From an uncultured Eubacteriales bacterium (GTDB lineage: Bacteria > Bacillota > Clostridia > Peptostreptococcales > Anaerovoracaceae), in contig CASDYG010000003.1 in assembly GCA_949285555.1 (NCBI GenBank), forward strand, positions 124,001-188,000: a DNA stretch of 64,000 nt, given 5' to 3'. The stretch's first letter is position 1. Each line of letters starts with the position of its first letter. Of this stretch, positions 46,657-54,083 are shown one piece after another. The position numbers and the translations under genes were made by a program. Under the pieces are notes generated by a model. It did no database searches. It was not told the origin of the DNA and saw only the letters and a list, made by a program, of their open reading frames with translations.

Positions 46657-47147
46657 AAACAGCTTATGAGGTGGGCTATATCAAATTGAGTTATTCTCTT
46701 AAAACAGCTGAAGAAATACTGGAAGCTCTCATGGATAGGGGCTATAGTGAAAAAGAGTCAAAGGATGCAGTTAAGAGGCTAAGGCAGGAAGGCTATATTA
46801 ATGATGTGTACTTTGCACAAATATATATAAATTCTAATCGTGATAAAGGAAGAAGCCTTGCAAGAATGCAAAAAGAGCTGATAAAAAAAGGTGTGTCAGC
46901 TGAGGATATAAGGCTTGCTGTAGATACTATGAGCGAAGAGGGATTTGAACCCCTCGAAAGTGAGATGAATCGAGGACAAAAAGCTGTACAAAAACTATAT
47001 ACAAAAAATGGATATGATGCAGGCGATAAAATAGATAAAAGATTTTATCAAAAGGTTGCCAGACATTTGGATTATCAAGGCTTTTCACCGTATATAATAT
47101 CAAAGCTATTAGAAGACTTAAGGGTGGATTGGTCAGGTGATGAATAA
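46653..47147 (+). CDS. recX: Regulatory protein RecX
   Basis: Modulator of RecA filaments. 164 residues in three three-helix repeats, e.g. RGYSEKESKDAVKRLRQEGY followed by INDVYFAQIYINSNRDKGRS and LIKKGVSAEDIRLAVDTM. GGAGGAG lies before the ATG, which overlaps the preceding stop (ATGA). recA is not in the window. Confidence 0.9.
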   Translation: MKTAYEVGYIKLSYSLKTAEEILEALMDRGYSEKESKDAVKRLRQEGYINDVYFAQIYINSNRDKGRSLARMQKELIKKGVSAEDIRLAVDTMSEEGFEPLESEMNRGQKAVQKLYTKNGYDAGDKIDKRFYQKVARHLDYQGFSPYIISKLLEDLRVDWSGDE

Positions 47148-47171
47148 CCAATAAACTAAAAGGAGTGTATC

Positions 47172-47858
47172 TTGGAAGCGATATATGAAAGAACGGCATT
47201 ACTTGTAAAAGAAGAGGGTATAGAAAAATTAAAAAAAGCTAAGGTGCTTATTTTTGGAGTAGGTGGTGTTGGTGGTTTTGTATGTGAATCATTAGTTAGA
47301 GCTGGTGTTGGAACGATAACAATAGTGGATAAGGACGTTGTAGATGCTACAAATATAAATAGACAGATAATTGCAACAAGCGATACTATAGGTCAGCCTA
47401 AGGTAGAGGTAATGGCAAGGCGTATAAAAACCATAAATTCGAGTTGTAATTGCAATGGGATTCAAGCCGAAGTCACACAGGATAATCTTGAAGATATAGT
47501 AGACTTTTCTGATTTTGATTTCGTTGTAGATGCAATAGATAATGTGTCGGGGAAAATTGGTATAATCTTAAAAGCAAAGGAAAAAGGCGTAGCTGTAATT
47601 TCATCCATGGGAGCCGGAAACAGATTGAGTAACAGAGAATTTTTCATTGATGATATAAGTAAAAGCAGAGTCTGCCCTTTAGCCAAGGTGATAAGAAAAA
47701 AACTAAAGGATTTGGGTGTTACGGATGTACCTGTTCTGTACTCTACTGGAAATATTATAAAAAAAGAAGTGAGCACAGTGGGAAGCATAAGCTATGTTCC
47801 TGCAACAGCAGGATTATACATTGCAGGCTATGTAGTCGAAAAAATACTAAAGTTGTAG
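47172..47858 (+). CDS. tcdA: tRNA threonylcarbamoyladenosine dehydratase
   Basis: E1-like (ThiF/MoeB fold) enzyme that cyclises t6A to ct6A at tRNA position 37. 228 residues: ATP-binding GVGGVGGFVCESLVRAGVGT, then VDKDVVDATNINRQIIAT and DAIDNVSGKIGIILKAKEKG. It starts at TTG 47172 with AAGGAG about 6 nt upstream; no suitable in-frame ATG is near. The C-terminal SISYVPATAGLYIAGYVVEK is typical. Confidence 0.94.
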   Translation: MEAIYERTALLVKEEGIEKLKKAKVLIFGVGGVGGFVCESLVRAGVGTITIVDKDVVDATNINRQIIATSDTIGQPKVEVMARRIKTINSSCNCNGIQAEVTQDNLEDIVDFSDFDFVVDAIDNVSGKIGIILKAKEKGVAVISSMGAGNRLSNREFFIDDISKSRVCPLAKVIRKKLKDLGVTDVPVLYSTGNIIKKEVSTVGSISYVPATAGLYIAGYVVEKILKL

Positions 47859-47866
47859 CATAGATA

Positions 47867-47899
47867 TTGTTAGCAATAGATAACAAACTGGTATATAAT
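47867..47899 (+). promoter_or_regulatory. Candidate promoter/operator of the COG0523 pair
   Basis: TTGTTA (47867-47872) and TAACAA (47881-47886) form an inverted repeat 8 nt apart, upstream of TATAAT at 47894-47899. The position over the -35 region fits a repressor site. It does not match the Bacillus Zur or Fur consensus that I know, so the regulator is open. Confidence 0.4.
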
Positions 47900-47951
47900 A
47901 GAAGTAATATATTTAATGGGAAATAGTACATTAACTAATAAAGGAGGCAAT

Positions 47952-48827
47952 ATGGCTAAAATACATATTTTTTCTGGCTTTCTAGGCTCTGGAAAAACTA
48001 CACTAATCAGAAAGCTAATAAAAGAGGCGTACAAAAATGAAAAAATAGTTTTAATTGAAAATGAATTTGGAGATGTAAATGTAGATAAGATGTTCCTTGA
48101 AGATACGGATATTATTATCAATGAGATGACATCTGGATGCATTTGTTGTACATTAGTTGGAGAGTTTGAAAGTGCCATTGCTAAGGTGATAGATGAGCTT
48201 AAACCAGACAGACTATTGATAGAACCATCGGGTGTAGGAAAGCTGAGTGAAATACTCAATGCTATCGCTAATTTGTCGAGAAATGATGTAAGTGTTGATG
48301 GCATAATCACGGTAGTGGATGCTAAGCGTGCAAAAATTTATGCAAGAAATTATGGCGAATTTTTCAATGATCAGTTGCAAAATTCAAAAGCGATTATACT
48401 GAGTCATCAGGAGGGGATGACAAGTGGAGAAATAGATGAGGCTACTGAACTTATACATAGTATTAATCAGGATGCCAATGTAATTACAACCGTATGGGAT
48501 AGACTAAATGGCGAACAGATTTTAGAAGCTATGGATGTAGAAAGATATCATGGGGTAGCTTTAAAAAGTCTGGAAAAAGAAATGAAGGAAGAACTACATG
48601 ATGAGTATAATCATGGAGGGTTAAGACATCACGGGCATCATCACCATGGCGAGTGCTGCGGAGAGCACGAACATCATGAGGAACATCATGGACATCACCA
48701 CCATGGTGAGTGTTGCGGAGAGCACGAACATCATGAGGGACATCATGGACATCACCACCATGGTGAGTGCTGCGGAGAGCAAAAACATCATGAGGGACAT
48801 CATGGACATCACCACCATGGTGAGTGA
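47952..48827 (+). CDS. CobW/COG0523 G3E GTPase with His-rich tail, cut short by a frameshift
   Basis: Metal-trafficking GTPase of the COG0523 family. Walker A is IFSGFLGSGKTTLIRKLIKE, the metal-site CxCC is MTSGCICCTLVGEFESA, and switch regions LIENEFGDVNVDK and LLIEPSGVGKLSEIL are present. From about residue 215 it runs into a His/Cys-rich repeat (HHGHHHHGECCGEHEHHE units) and stops at TGA 48825-48827, 291 residues in all. The stop is created where one 57-bp repeat unit has lost 23 bp; the missing C-terminal CobW domain is intact in another frame (48828-49161). AAAGGAGG precedes ATG 47952. The truncated protein still has the GTPase and metal tail. Confidence 0.88.
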   Translation: MAKIHIFSGFLGSGKTTLIRKLIKEAYKNEKIVLIENEFGDVNVDKMFLEDTDIIINEMTSGCICCTLVGEFESAIAKVIDELKPDRLLIEPSGVGKLSEILNAIANLSRNDVSVDGIITVVDAKRAKIYARNYGEFFNDQLQNSKAIILSHQEGMTSGEIDEATELIHSINQDANVITTVWDRLNGEQILEAMDVERYHGVALKSLEKEMKEELHDEYNHGGLRHHGHHHHGECCGEHEHHEEHHGHHHHGECCGEHEHHEGHHGHHHHGECCGEQKHHEGHHGHHHHGE

Positions 48828-48892
48828 GGGACATCATGGACATCACCACCATGGTGAGTGCTGCGGAGATCATGAACATCACCATGCAGATG
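48635..48892 (+). repeat. 57-bp tandem repeat encoding His/Cys-rich metal-binding units
   Basis: Units start at 48635 (variant), 48692, 48749, 48806 (only 34 bp) and 48840 (partial). A full unit is 57 bp (19 codons) and encodes HHHHGECCGEHEHHEGHHG. The unit at 48806-48839 lacks 23 bp; the deletion is flanked by TGAG on both sides, as expected for slippage or short-homology deletion. Confidence 0.93.
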
Positions 48893-49161
48893 AAGTGTTT
48901 AGCACGGTAGGCTTTGAAACATCAAAGAATTTTTCTAAAGAAGAACTTGATAAGACTTTAAGTAGTCTTGATGATGAATCCCTTGGCAGAATTTTGAGAT
49001 GTAAGGGAGTTGTAGCAGGTGAAGATGACTGGTATTATTTTGACATGATACCAGGAAGTGTGGATATTAGAAGTGGAAGTGCGAAAATAGCAGGCCAAAT
49101 TTGTATCATAGGGGAAGCACTTGATGAATCCAAGCTTAGAGAACTCTTTTTGGGGGCATAA
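48828..49161 (+). pseudogene. Detached C-terminal CobW domain, +1 frame
   Basis: Continues the COG0523 protein after the frameshift: another HHHHGECCGDHEHHH, then a C-terminal domain of about 90 residues (FSTVGFETSKNFSKEELDKT, WYYFDMIPGSVDIRSG) ending LRELFLGA. It has no start of its own that would give a sensible protein. Restoring 23 bp to the short repeat unit would make one gene of about 410 codons from 47952 to 49161. Confidence 0.85.
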
Positions 49162-50124
49162 ATGAAGCTGCCGGTATATATTATTTCCGGATTTTTAGAG
49201 TCCGGCAAAACAAAATTTATCAATGAAATTTTATCTGATTTTTCTTTTAATGCAGGGGAGCGAACGCTGCTGATTTGCTGTGAAGAAGGTTTTACAGAGT
49301 ATAAGATTGAGGGGCTAGGTAGCAATACAGTATTTATAGAAACTATTCTTTCAAAGTCCGATTTTAATATAAAAAACCTTCAATGGCTGCAACGAAAACA
49401 CCGTGTAGAACGTATTGTGATAGAAGCCAACAGTATGTGGATGATAAGTGATATGCTTGGTCAATTTACGTTGGAATGGGAGCTTGCACAGTGCTTTGCA
49501 ATATTTAATACAAAGGAGGCTATCTCACAGAACCGTAACATGAGGCAGCTGTTTTTTGATAAACTTAAAAATGCAGAGGTGGTAAACTTCAATAGATATG
49601 ATGAATCACTTGCTAGTAAAGAAGAATTACATAAGCTAGTGCGTGTTGCAAATAGAACCTCCATGATATTATTTGAACGTGAAGATGGTGAGGTGGAAAG
49701 AGATGTAATCATAGATCCTCTGCCATATGACATTGATAGCTCGGAAATAACTGTAGAAAATGACTTTTTTGGACGATGGTATCTTGATCTTTATGAAAAT
49801 CGTGGCGACTATGAAGGCAAGACGATAACCATTGAATCCATAATTAGTATTTCACCTCAATATCCTAAAAATCATTTTATATTTGGTAGACCTTTGATGC
49901 AATGCTGCCCGGAGGATATGGAGTTTGTAGGCATTTTAGCTAAGACTACTAACAAAATAGATCTGTCAAAATTTTATGATGGGCAGTGGTGCAAGCTTAA
50001 GGGTGAGCTAATATTGGATCGTGAAAAGGAAGGGACAGTTGATAATCCTATGCCAATATTAAAAGTTAGAAAAATAGTACCAGCTACTAAGCCAAAGGAT
50101 GTAGTTGCCACAGTCATATTCTAG
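49162..50124 (+). CDS. COG0523-like GTPase fused to a DUF1980/TIGR03943-type C-terminal domain
   Basis: 320 residues. N-terminal half: P-loop VYIISGFLESGKTKFINEIL, without the CxCC motif of its neighbour (LICCEEGF only). From about residue 215 it carries a beta-rich domain, DYEGKTITIESIISISPQYP and NHFIFGRPLMQCCPEDMEFVG, that matches the C-terminal part of YcgQ/TIGR03943 proteins, including the CC pair. Starts directly at the end of the preceding gene (TAAATG), so the two are one operon. Probably part of a metal (zinc?) handling system; partner and metal are inferred. Confidence 0.82.
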   Translation: MKLPVYIISGFLESGKTKFINEILSDFSFNAGERTLLICCEEGFTEYKIEGLGSNTVFIETILSKSDFNIKNLQWLQRKHRVERIVIEANSMWMISDMLGQFTLEWELAQCFAIFNTKEAISQNRNMRQLFFDKLKNAEVVNFNRYDESLASKEELHKLVRVANRTSMILFEREDGEVERDVIIDPLPYDIDSSEITVENDFFGRWYLDLYENRGDYEGKTITIESIISISPQYPKNHFIFGRPLMQCCPEDMEFVGILAKTTNKIDLSKFYDGQWCKLKGELILDREKEGTVDNPMPILKVRKIVPATKPKDVVATVIF

Positions 50125-50144
50125 ATATTAAGAGAATCCTATAT

Positions 50145-50166
50145 AAAAAAGCATATGAGCTTTTTT
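50145..50166 (+). terminator. Terminator after the COG0523 pair
   Basis: AAAAAAGC (50145-50152) pairs with GCTTTTTT (50159-50166); A/T tracts on both sides. Confidence 0.7.
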
Positions 50167-50214
50167 AAAATAATTTTTTTGTACTGAAAATTGAAGAAAA
50201 ATTATTGCGTGGTA

Positions 50215-50242
50215 TTGACAACCTAAGAAAAGGTGATAAAAT
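50215..50242 (+). promoter_or_regulatory. Promoter of the hemolysin III gene
   Basis: TTGACA (50215-50220), 16-bp spacer, TAAAAT (50237-50242). Confidence 0.75.
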
Positions 50243-50318
50243 ATTTAATATAAGGTTATGAAAAACCTATGATAAGTTTTTGCGCGAGTTTTCAATTTTG
50301 TATATTTTGGAGGGACAG

Positions 50319-50969
50319 ATGTCTGGTAGACTGATGAAATTAAAGGATCCTATAAGCTCAATGACTCATTATATTGGAGGCATGCTGGCCTTTTTATTTG
50401 GAATACCACTTATGATTAAAGGGTTTTTAGTATCACCTGTATATGGAATTTCCGCTATAATTTTTGTAATAGGTATGTTATGCCTTTATAACGCCAGTGG
50501 TACCTATCATGCTATAAAAGCTAAAGGCAGGCTGGCAAGGGTGCTTAAAAAGCTGGATCATTCAATGATTTTTGTGCTTATAGCGTCCTCGTATACACCT
50601 GTGTGTCTGGTTGCATTACATAATATCAAAGGGTATATTTTGCTTAGTGCAGCATGGATTCTTGCACTAATAGGCGTAATCCTCAAAATGTTTGTGGTAT
50701 ATCACCCAAGATGGATATCATCGGTAATCTATATTTCCATGGGATGGATGTGTGTTGTTCTTATAGGAGATCTGTTTATCTCATTATCAACTACTGCCTT
50801 CGCATGGCTTGTAGCCGGTGGAGTCATGTATACGATAGGTGGAATAATCTATGCCCTAAAGCTTAAAGCTTTCAACTCAAAACATAGACTATGGGGTAGC
50901 CATGAAATATTCCATATTTTCGTGATGCTAGGAAGTGCGTGTCATTTTGTCACCATGTATAATTTATAA
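50319..50969 (+). CDS. Hemolysin III / PAQR family membrane protein
   Basis: Seven-TM protein of the YqfA/hemolysin III family, about 216 residues. It has the conserved DPISSMTHYIGGM start, the GTYHAIK block with Ser/His, LDHSMIFVLIASSYTPVCLV, and the C-terminal WGSHEIFHIFVMLGSACHF, whose His residues are the metal ligands in PAQR proteins. ATG 50319 follows GGAGGG by 4 nt; the in-frame TTG at 50280 has no binding site. Haemolytic activity is not implied by the name. Confidence 0.9.
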   Translation: MSGRLMKLKDPISSMTHYIGGMLAFLFGIPLMIKGFLVSPVYGISAIIFVIGMLCLYNASGTYHAIKAKGRLARVLKKLDHSMIFVLIASSYTPVCLVALHNIKGYILLSAAWILALIGVILKMFVVYHPRWISSVIYISMGWMCVVLIGDLFISLSTTAFAWLVAGGVMYTIGGIIYALKLKAFNSKHRLWGSHEIFHIFVMLGSACHFVTMYNL

Positions 50970-51272
50970 AGTTGACAAAAACTATCAATAAAAATCTCAA
51001 AAACATCTTAATTTAACAGGCTGGTTTATAAATATGGATAGAAATATCTGTAAAATATAGCCAAGATGTAAAACGCGTAGACAGTATCTGTTATAGCTAT
51101 GACTTAAATATAGCTCCTTGCTGAATAAAGCAGGGAGCTTTTTGCATTCAAAAGCATATTAGCTAGTTCAAGAAAATGCGTACAATTATATGATACATAG
51201 TTGTATTCTTGCAGAATACTTAGAGTGTGCAAATAGTTTTTGTGGTGGTTGGTATTAAAAAGTGCTTTTTTC
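50970..51272. other. Intergenic region between hemolysin III and the OPT transporter
   Basis: No gene. It contains a strong terminator 140 bp after the hemolysin III stop and then AT-rich sequence. A short transcript ending at this terminator is possible but not shown. Confidence 0.4.
51112..51143 (+). terminator. Strong terminator upstream of the OPT gene
   Basis: AGCTCCTTGCT (51112-51122) pairs with AGCAGGGAGCT (51129-51139) with one G-T pair, followed by TTTTT. Confidence 0.85.
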
Positions 51273-51301
51273 TTGAGAATTACGAACTAATATGTTACAA
51301 T
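51273..51301 (+). promoter_or_regulatory. Promoter of the OPT transporter gene
   Basis: TTGAGA (51273-51278), 17-bp spacer, TACAAT (51296-51301), 45 bp before the start codon. Confidence 0.7.
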
Positions 51302-51346
51302 TATTCAGTATTATTACATTGAAATTATGTGAAAGGAGTAATGCAA

Positions 51347-53269
51347 GTGAATACTGCAGAGAAAAAAGGCGAATTCCAGCCTTATATTTCAGCCGATAAG
51401 GTAGTGCCAGAATTTACTATAGTATCTATTATTATTGGTGTTGCTTTGGCAATTTTATTTGGTGCAGCTAACGCATATCTTGGATTAAGAGTAGGTATGA
51501 CAGTTTCTGCTTCCATTCCAGCGGCAGTACTTTCCATGGGTATCATCAGATTTATTCTTAAAAGAGAATCTATACTTGAAAACAACATGGTACAAACTAT
51601 TGGATCTGCTGGAGAATCATTAGCTGCTGGTGCTATTTTTACACTACCAGCTATATTTATGTGGGCTGCCGAGGATAGCAGCTTTTCTAAGCCAGATTAT
51701 TTAGTAGTAGCCATTGTTGCTATTTGTGGTGGTATATTAGGTCTTATTTTCATGATTCCATTAAGAAAAGCTCTTATTGTTAAGGAACACGGAGTATTAC
51801 CTTATCCAGAAGGAACGGCCTGTGCAGAGGTGCTTATAGCAGGTGAGGAAGGTGGAGCAAAGGCGGGCACTGTGTTTGCCGGTCTTGGAATCGCAGCTGT
51901 ATATAAGTTTATAGCAGATGGCCTTAAGGTTTTTCCAAGTGAGGTAGACTATGGAATTAATAAGCTTCCTGGCTCTGGAATAGGTGTAGACGTATTACCA
52001 GCACTAGGAGGTGTAGGTTACATAATTGGAATCAGAGTAGCAGGTTATCTAATGGCTGGTGCTACACTTTCATGGTTTGTAATCATGCCGTTAATTAAGG
52101 TATTTGGTGGAGATACAGTACTTTATCCAGCAGATATGCCGGTAGGTGAAATGGGACCATGGGATATTTGGGATAATTATATTAGATATATTGGTGCTGG
52201 TGCTGTAGCAGCAGGTGGTATTATATCTCTAATTAAGTCCCTGCCTCTTATTGTAAAAACTTTTGCAGAGAGCATTAAGGGCTTCAGTCTGAAATCCGAC
52301 GCTACATTAGATAGAACAAGCCAGGATCTACCAATGGGTGTTGTTGCTATTCTATTGGTACTATCTATAGCAGTGCTGGTACTTGTACCATCAGTTCCAG
52401 TAGGAATTCTAAGTGCAATTCTTATAGTAATATTTGGATTCTTCTTTGCAACCGTTTCTTCAAGAATGGTAGGTGTTGTAGGAAGCTCTAACAACCCTGT
52501 ATCAGGTATGGCGATTGCTACACTTCTAGTATCTACTATCGTTCTTAAATCTTCAGGTATGAAGGGACCAGAGGGAATGGTAGCGGCTATAATGTTAGGA
52601 ACTATAATTTGTATTATAGCTTCAATGGCAGGAGACTTATCTCAGGACTTAAAGACAGGATATATAGTAGGTGCTACACCAAAGAGACAGCAAGTAGGAG
52701 AGCTTATTGGTGTAATTGCATCAGGTCTTGTTATTGCACTTGTACTTGAGTTATTAAACAATTCATTCGGATACGGTACGAAGGAACTTCCAGCTCCACA
52801 GGCTACACTCATGAAGCTTGTTATTGAGGGAGTTATGGGATCCAACCTACCATGGGGACTTGTATTCTGTGGTGTATTTATAGCTGTAGCAATGGAGTTC
52901 TTGAAGATTCCTGTACTTCCAGTAGCAATCGGTGTATATTTACCTATACATCTAAATACACCAATCTTCTTAGGTGCACTAATCAGAACTTATTTCGAAA
53001 AGAGATTTGAGAAGGATGAGGACAAGAAAACTAAGACTGTTACAAGTGGTATACTTTACTCATCAGGTTTAATTGCTGGAGAAGGTATAGTAGGTATTCT
53101 GCTAGCAGTATTTGCAGCTATAAAGTTTGGTGGAGGAACACTTGGTGATGCTATCAACTTAAGCAAAAATGTAAATCTTGGTAATATTGGCGGATTAATT
53201 GCCTTTGCCATAATACTGTTAACTATCTATCTATTTGCAGCTAAGGGATTAAAGCAAAATAAAAAGTAG
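51347..53269 (+). CDS. OPT family oligopeptide transporter
   Basis: Large membrane transporter of the bacterial OPT family (oligopeptide or metal-chelate import), about 640 residues with some 14-16 membrane segments. N-terminal family block: GAANAYLGLRVGMTVSASIP followed by AAVLSMG, then LPYPEGTACAEVLIAGEEGG. GTG 51347 is taken as start because AAAGGAG lies 8 nt upstream; ATG 51341 would be too close. Codon use is strongly biased (many GGT/CTT/GTA), suggesting high expression. The neighbouring PepD would suit peptide use; the substrate is not known. Confidence 0.92.
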   Translation: MNTAEKKGEFQPYISADKVVPEFTIVSIIIGVALAILFGAANAYLGLRVGMTVSASIPAAVLSMGIIRFILKRESILENNMVQTIGSAGESLAAGAIFTLPAIFMWAAEDSSFSKPDYLVVAIVAICGGILGLIFMIPLRKALIVKEHGVLPYPEGTACAEVLIAGEEGGAKAGTVFAGLGIAAVYKFIADGLKVFPSEVDYGINKLPGSGIGVDVLPALGGVGYIIGIRVAGYLMAGATLSWFVIMPLIKVFGGDTVLYPADMPVGEMGPWDIWDNYIRYIGAGAVAAGGIISLIKSLPLIVKTFAESIKGFSLKSDATLDRTSQDLPMGVVAILLVLSIAVLVLVPSVPVGILSAILIVIFGFFFATVSSRMVGVVGSSNNPVSGMAIATLLVSTIVLKSSGMKGPEGMVAAIMLGTIICIIASMAGDLSQDLKTGYIVGATPKRQQVGELIGVIASGLVIALVLELLNNSFGYGTKELPAPQATLMKLVIEGVMGSNLPWGLVFCGVFIAVAMEFLKIPVLPVAIGVYLPIHLNTPIFLGALIRTYFEKRFEKDEDKKTKTVTSGILYSSGLIAGEGIVGILLAVFAAIKFGGGTLGDAINLSKNVNLGNIGGLIAFAIILLTIYLFAAKGLKQNKK

Positions 53270-53306
53270 ATTAAAATTGATAAACAGTATATTTTAAATT
53301 TTGATT

Positions 53307-53332
53307 AAGGAGGGGGGAGACTTGGTCTCCCC
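53307..53332 (+). promoter_or_regulatory. Ribosome binding site followed by a hairpin before the PqqD-like gene
   Basis: AAGGAGG (53307-53313) is followed at once by a perfect 8-bp stem, GGGGAGAC (53314-53321) with GTCTCCCC (53325-53332), then 10 nt to ATG 53343. If the stem folds, it brings the binding site close to the ATG. A TTG at 53322, inside the loop, is 8 nt from the site and is an alternative start. Confidence 0.5.
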
Positions 53333-53342
53333 TTACTACATT

Positions 53343-53687
53343 ATGAAAAAGAAGCAGGATGAAAATTTTTTAGAACGAATTCCAGAAATCAAAAAAGAAC
53401 TGAAATGGGAAGTTAGTGAGGCTACGGAGCTGGTAAATATTTATCAGGAAAATAAGGGCTTCTATAATATGATTGCCCAAAAGTTTTTCAGCAGACCTAA
53501 GGTTAGTACAATAACCTTAGATGATTTTGGCAGTTTTGTATGGCTCAAAATTGATGGTAAAAGAAATCTGATAGAAATAGGTAAAGCCATTAAAGAAATG
53601 TATGGAGAAGATGCAGAGCCAGTATATGAAAGGCTTTCACAATTTATAGCGACATTAAAAAATGTAGGATATATAGTTTTAAAATAG
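53343..53687 (+). CDS. PqqD family protein
   Basis: PqqD-like peptide-chaperone fold, about 114 residues from ATG 53343 (121 if TTG 53322 is used). The family body is visible: WEVSEATELVNIYQENKGFY, then AQKFFSRPKVSTITLDDFGS and WLKIDGKRNLIEIGKAIKEM. Classical PqqD presents a precursor peptide to a radical SAM enzyme, but no maturase or precursor gene is nearby. Stand-alone members of this kind are common in Clostridia with unknown role. Confidence 0.85.
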   Translation: MKKKQDENFLERIPEIKKELKWEVSEATELVNIYQENKGFYNMIAQKFFSRPKVSTITLDDFGSFVWLKIDGKRNLIEIGKAIKEMYGEDAEPVYERLSQFIATLKNVGYIVLK

Positions 53688-53697
53688 GAGGTAGCCT

Positions 53698-54075
53698 GTG
53701 CAGCTGTGGGTAATCATTGTTGGTATTTTTCTCTTTGCTATAGCGACATGTATACTGTATATGATAGGCATGAATCGTAAAATTAAAGAAAAAGAGAGAC
53801 TATCGGATATGCTCCTGAATAACTGTGCTCATAGGGTGGTATCATATTTAAAGAGACATGAGACAATTACTGCTGATGGAATAGGTCATCTAATCAAGGA
53901 AGTAAAAGCAAGAGAATTCATGTCAAAGAATAAAGCGATTATTGCAGACGGTAGTCTGTTTCAAGATAGACTTATAGCCTATATGCTGGAGCGAAAATAT
54001 ATTGAAAGAATAAAGAAAGATAATAATCTTAAAAAAGCTGGCAAGGTTAGCTATAGGCTTAAAAGTAAAGAATAG
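53698..54075 (+). CDS. Membrane-anchored small protein with winged-helix-like body
   Basis: 125 residues starting at GTG 53698, with AGGAGG 6-7 nt upstream. One N-terminal membrane helix (LWVIIVGIFLFAIATCILYM) and a cytoplasmic basic part (SYLKRHETITADGIGHLIKE ... LIAYMLERKYIERIKKDN) that looks like a winged helix. No family recognised. It lies 10 bp after the PqqD-like gene and 8 bp before pepD, so the three are one unit. Confidence 0.7.
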   Translation: MQLWVIIVGIFLFAIATCILYMIGMNRKIKEKERLSDMLLNNCAHRVVSYLKRHETITADGIGHLIKEVKAREFMSKNKAIIADGSLFQDRLIAYMLERKYIERIKKDNNLKKAGKVSYRLKSKE

Positions 54076-54083
54076 GAGGTAAT

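Noticed and set aside
48529..48885. Minus-strand frames through the His-rich repeat
   Set aside because: They are mirror frames of a repeated coding sequence, with no binding site and strongly biased composition.
48635..48892. Tandem repeats as a CRISPR array
   Set aside because: The units are contiguous without spacers, keep reading frame as 19 codons, and encode a His/Cys-rich protein segment.
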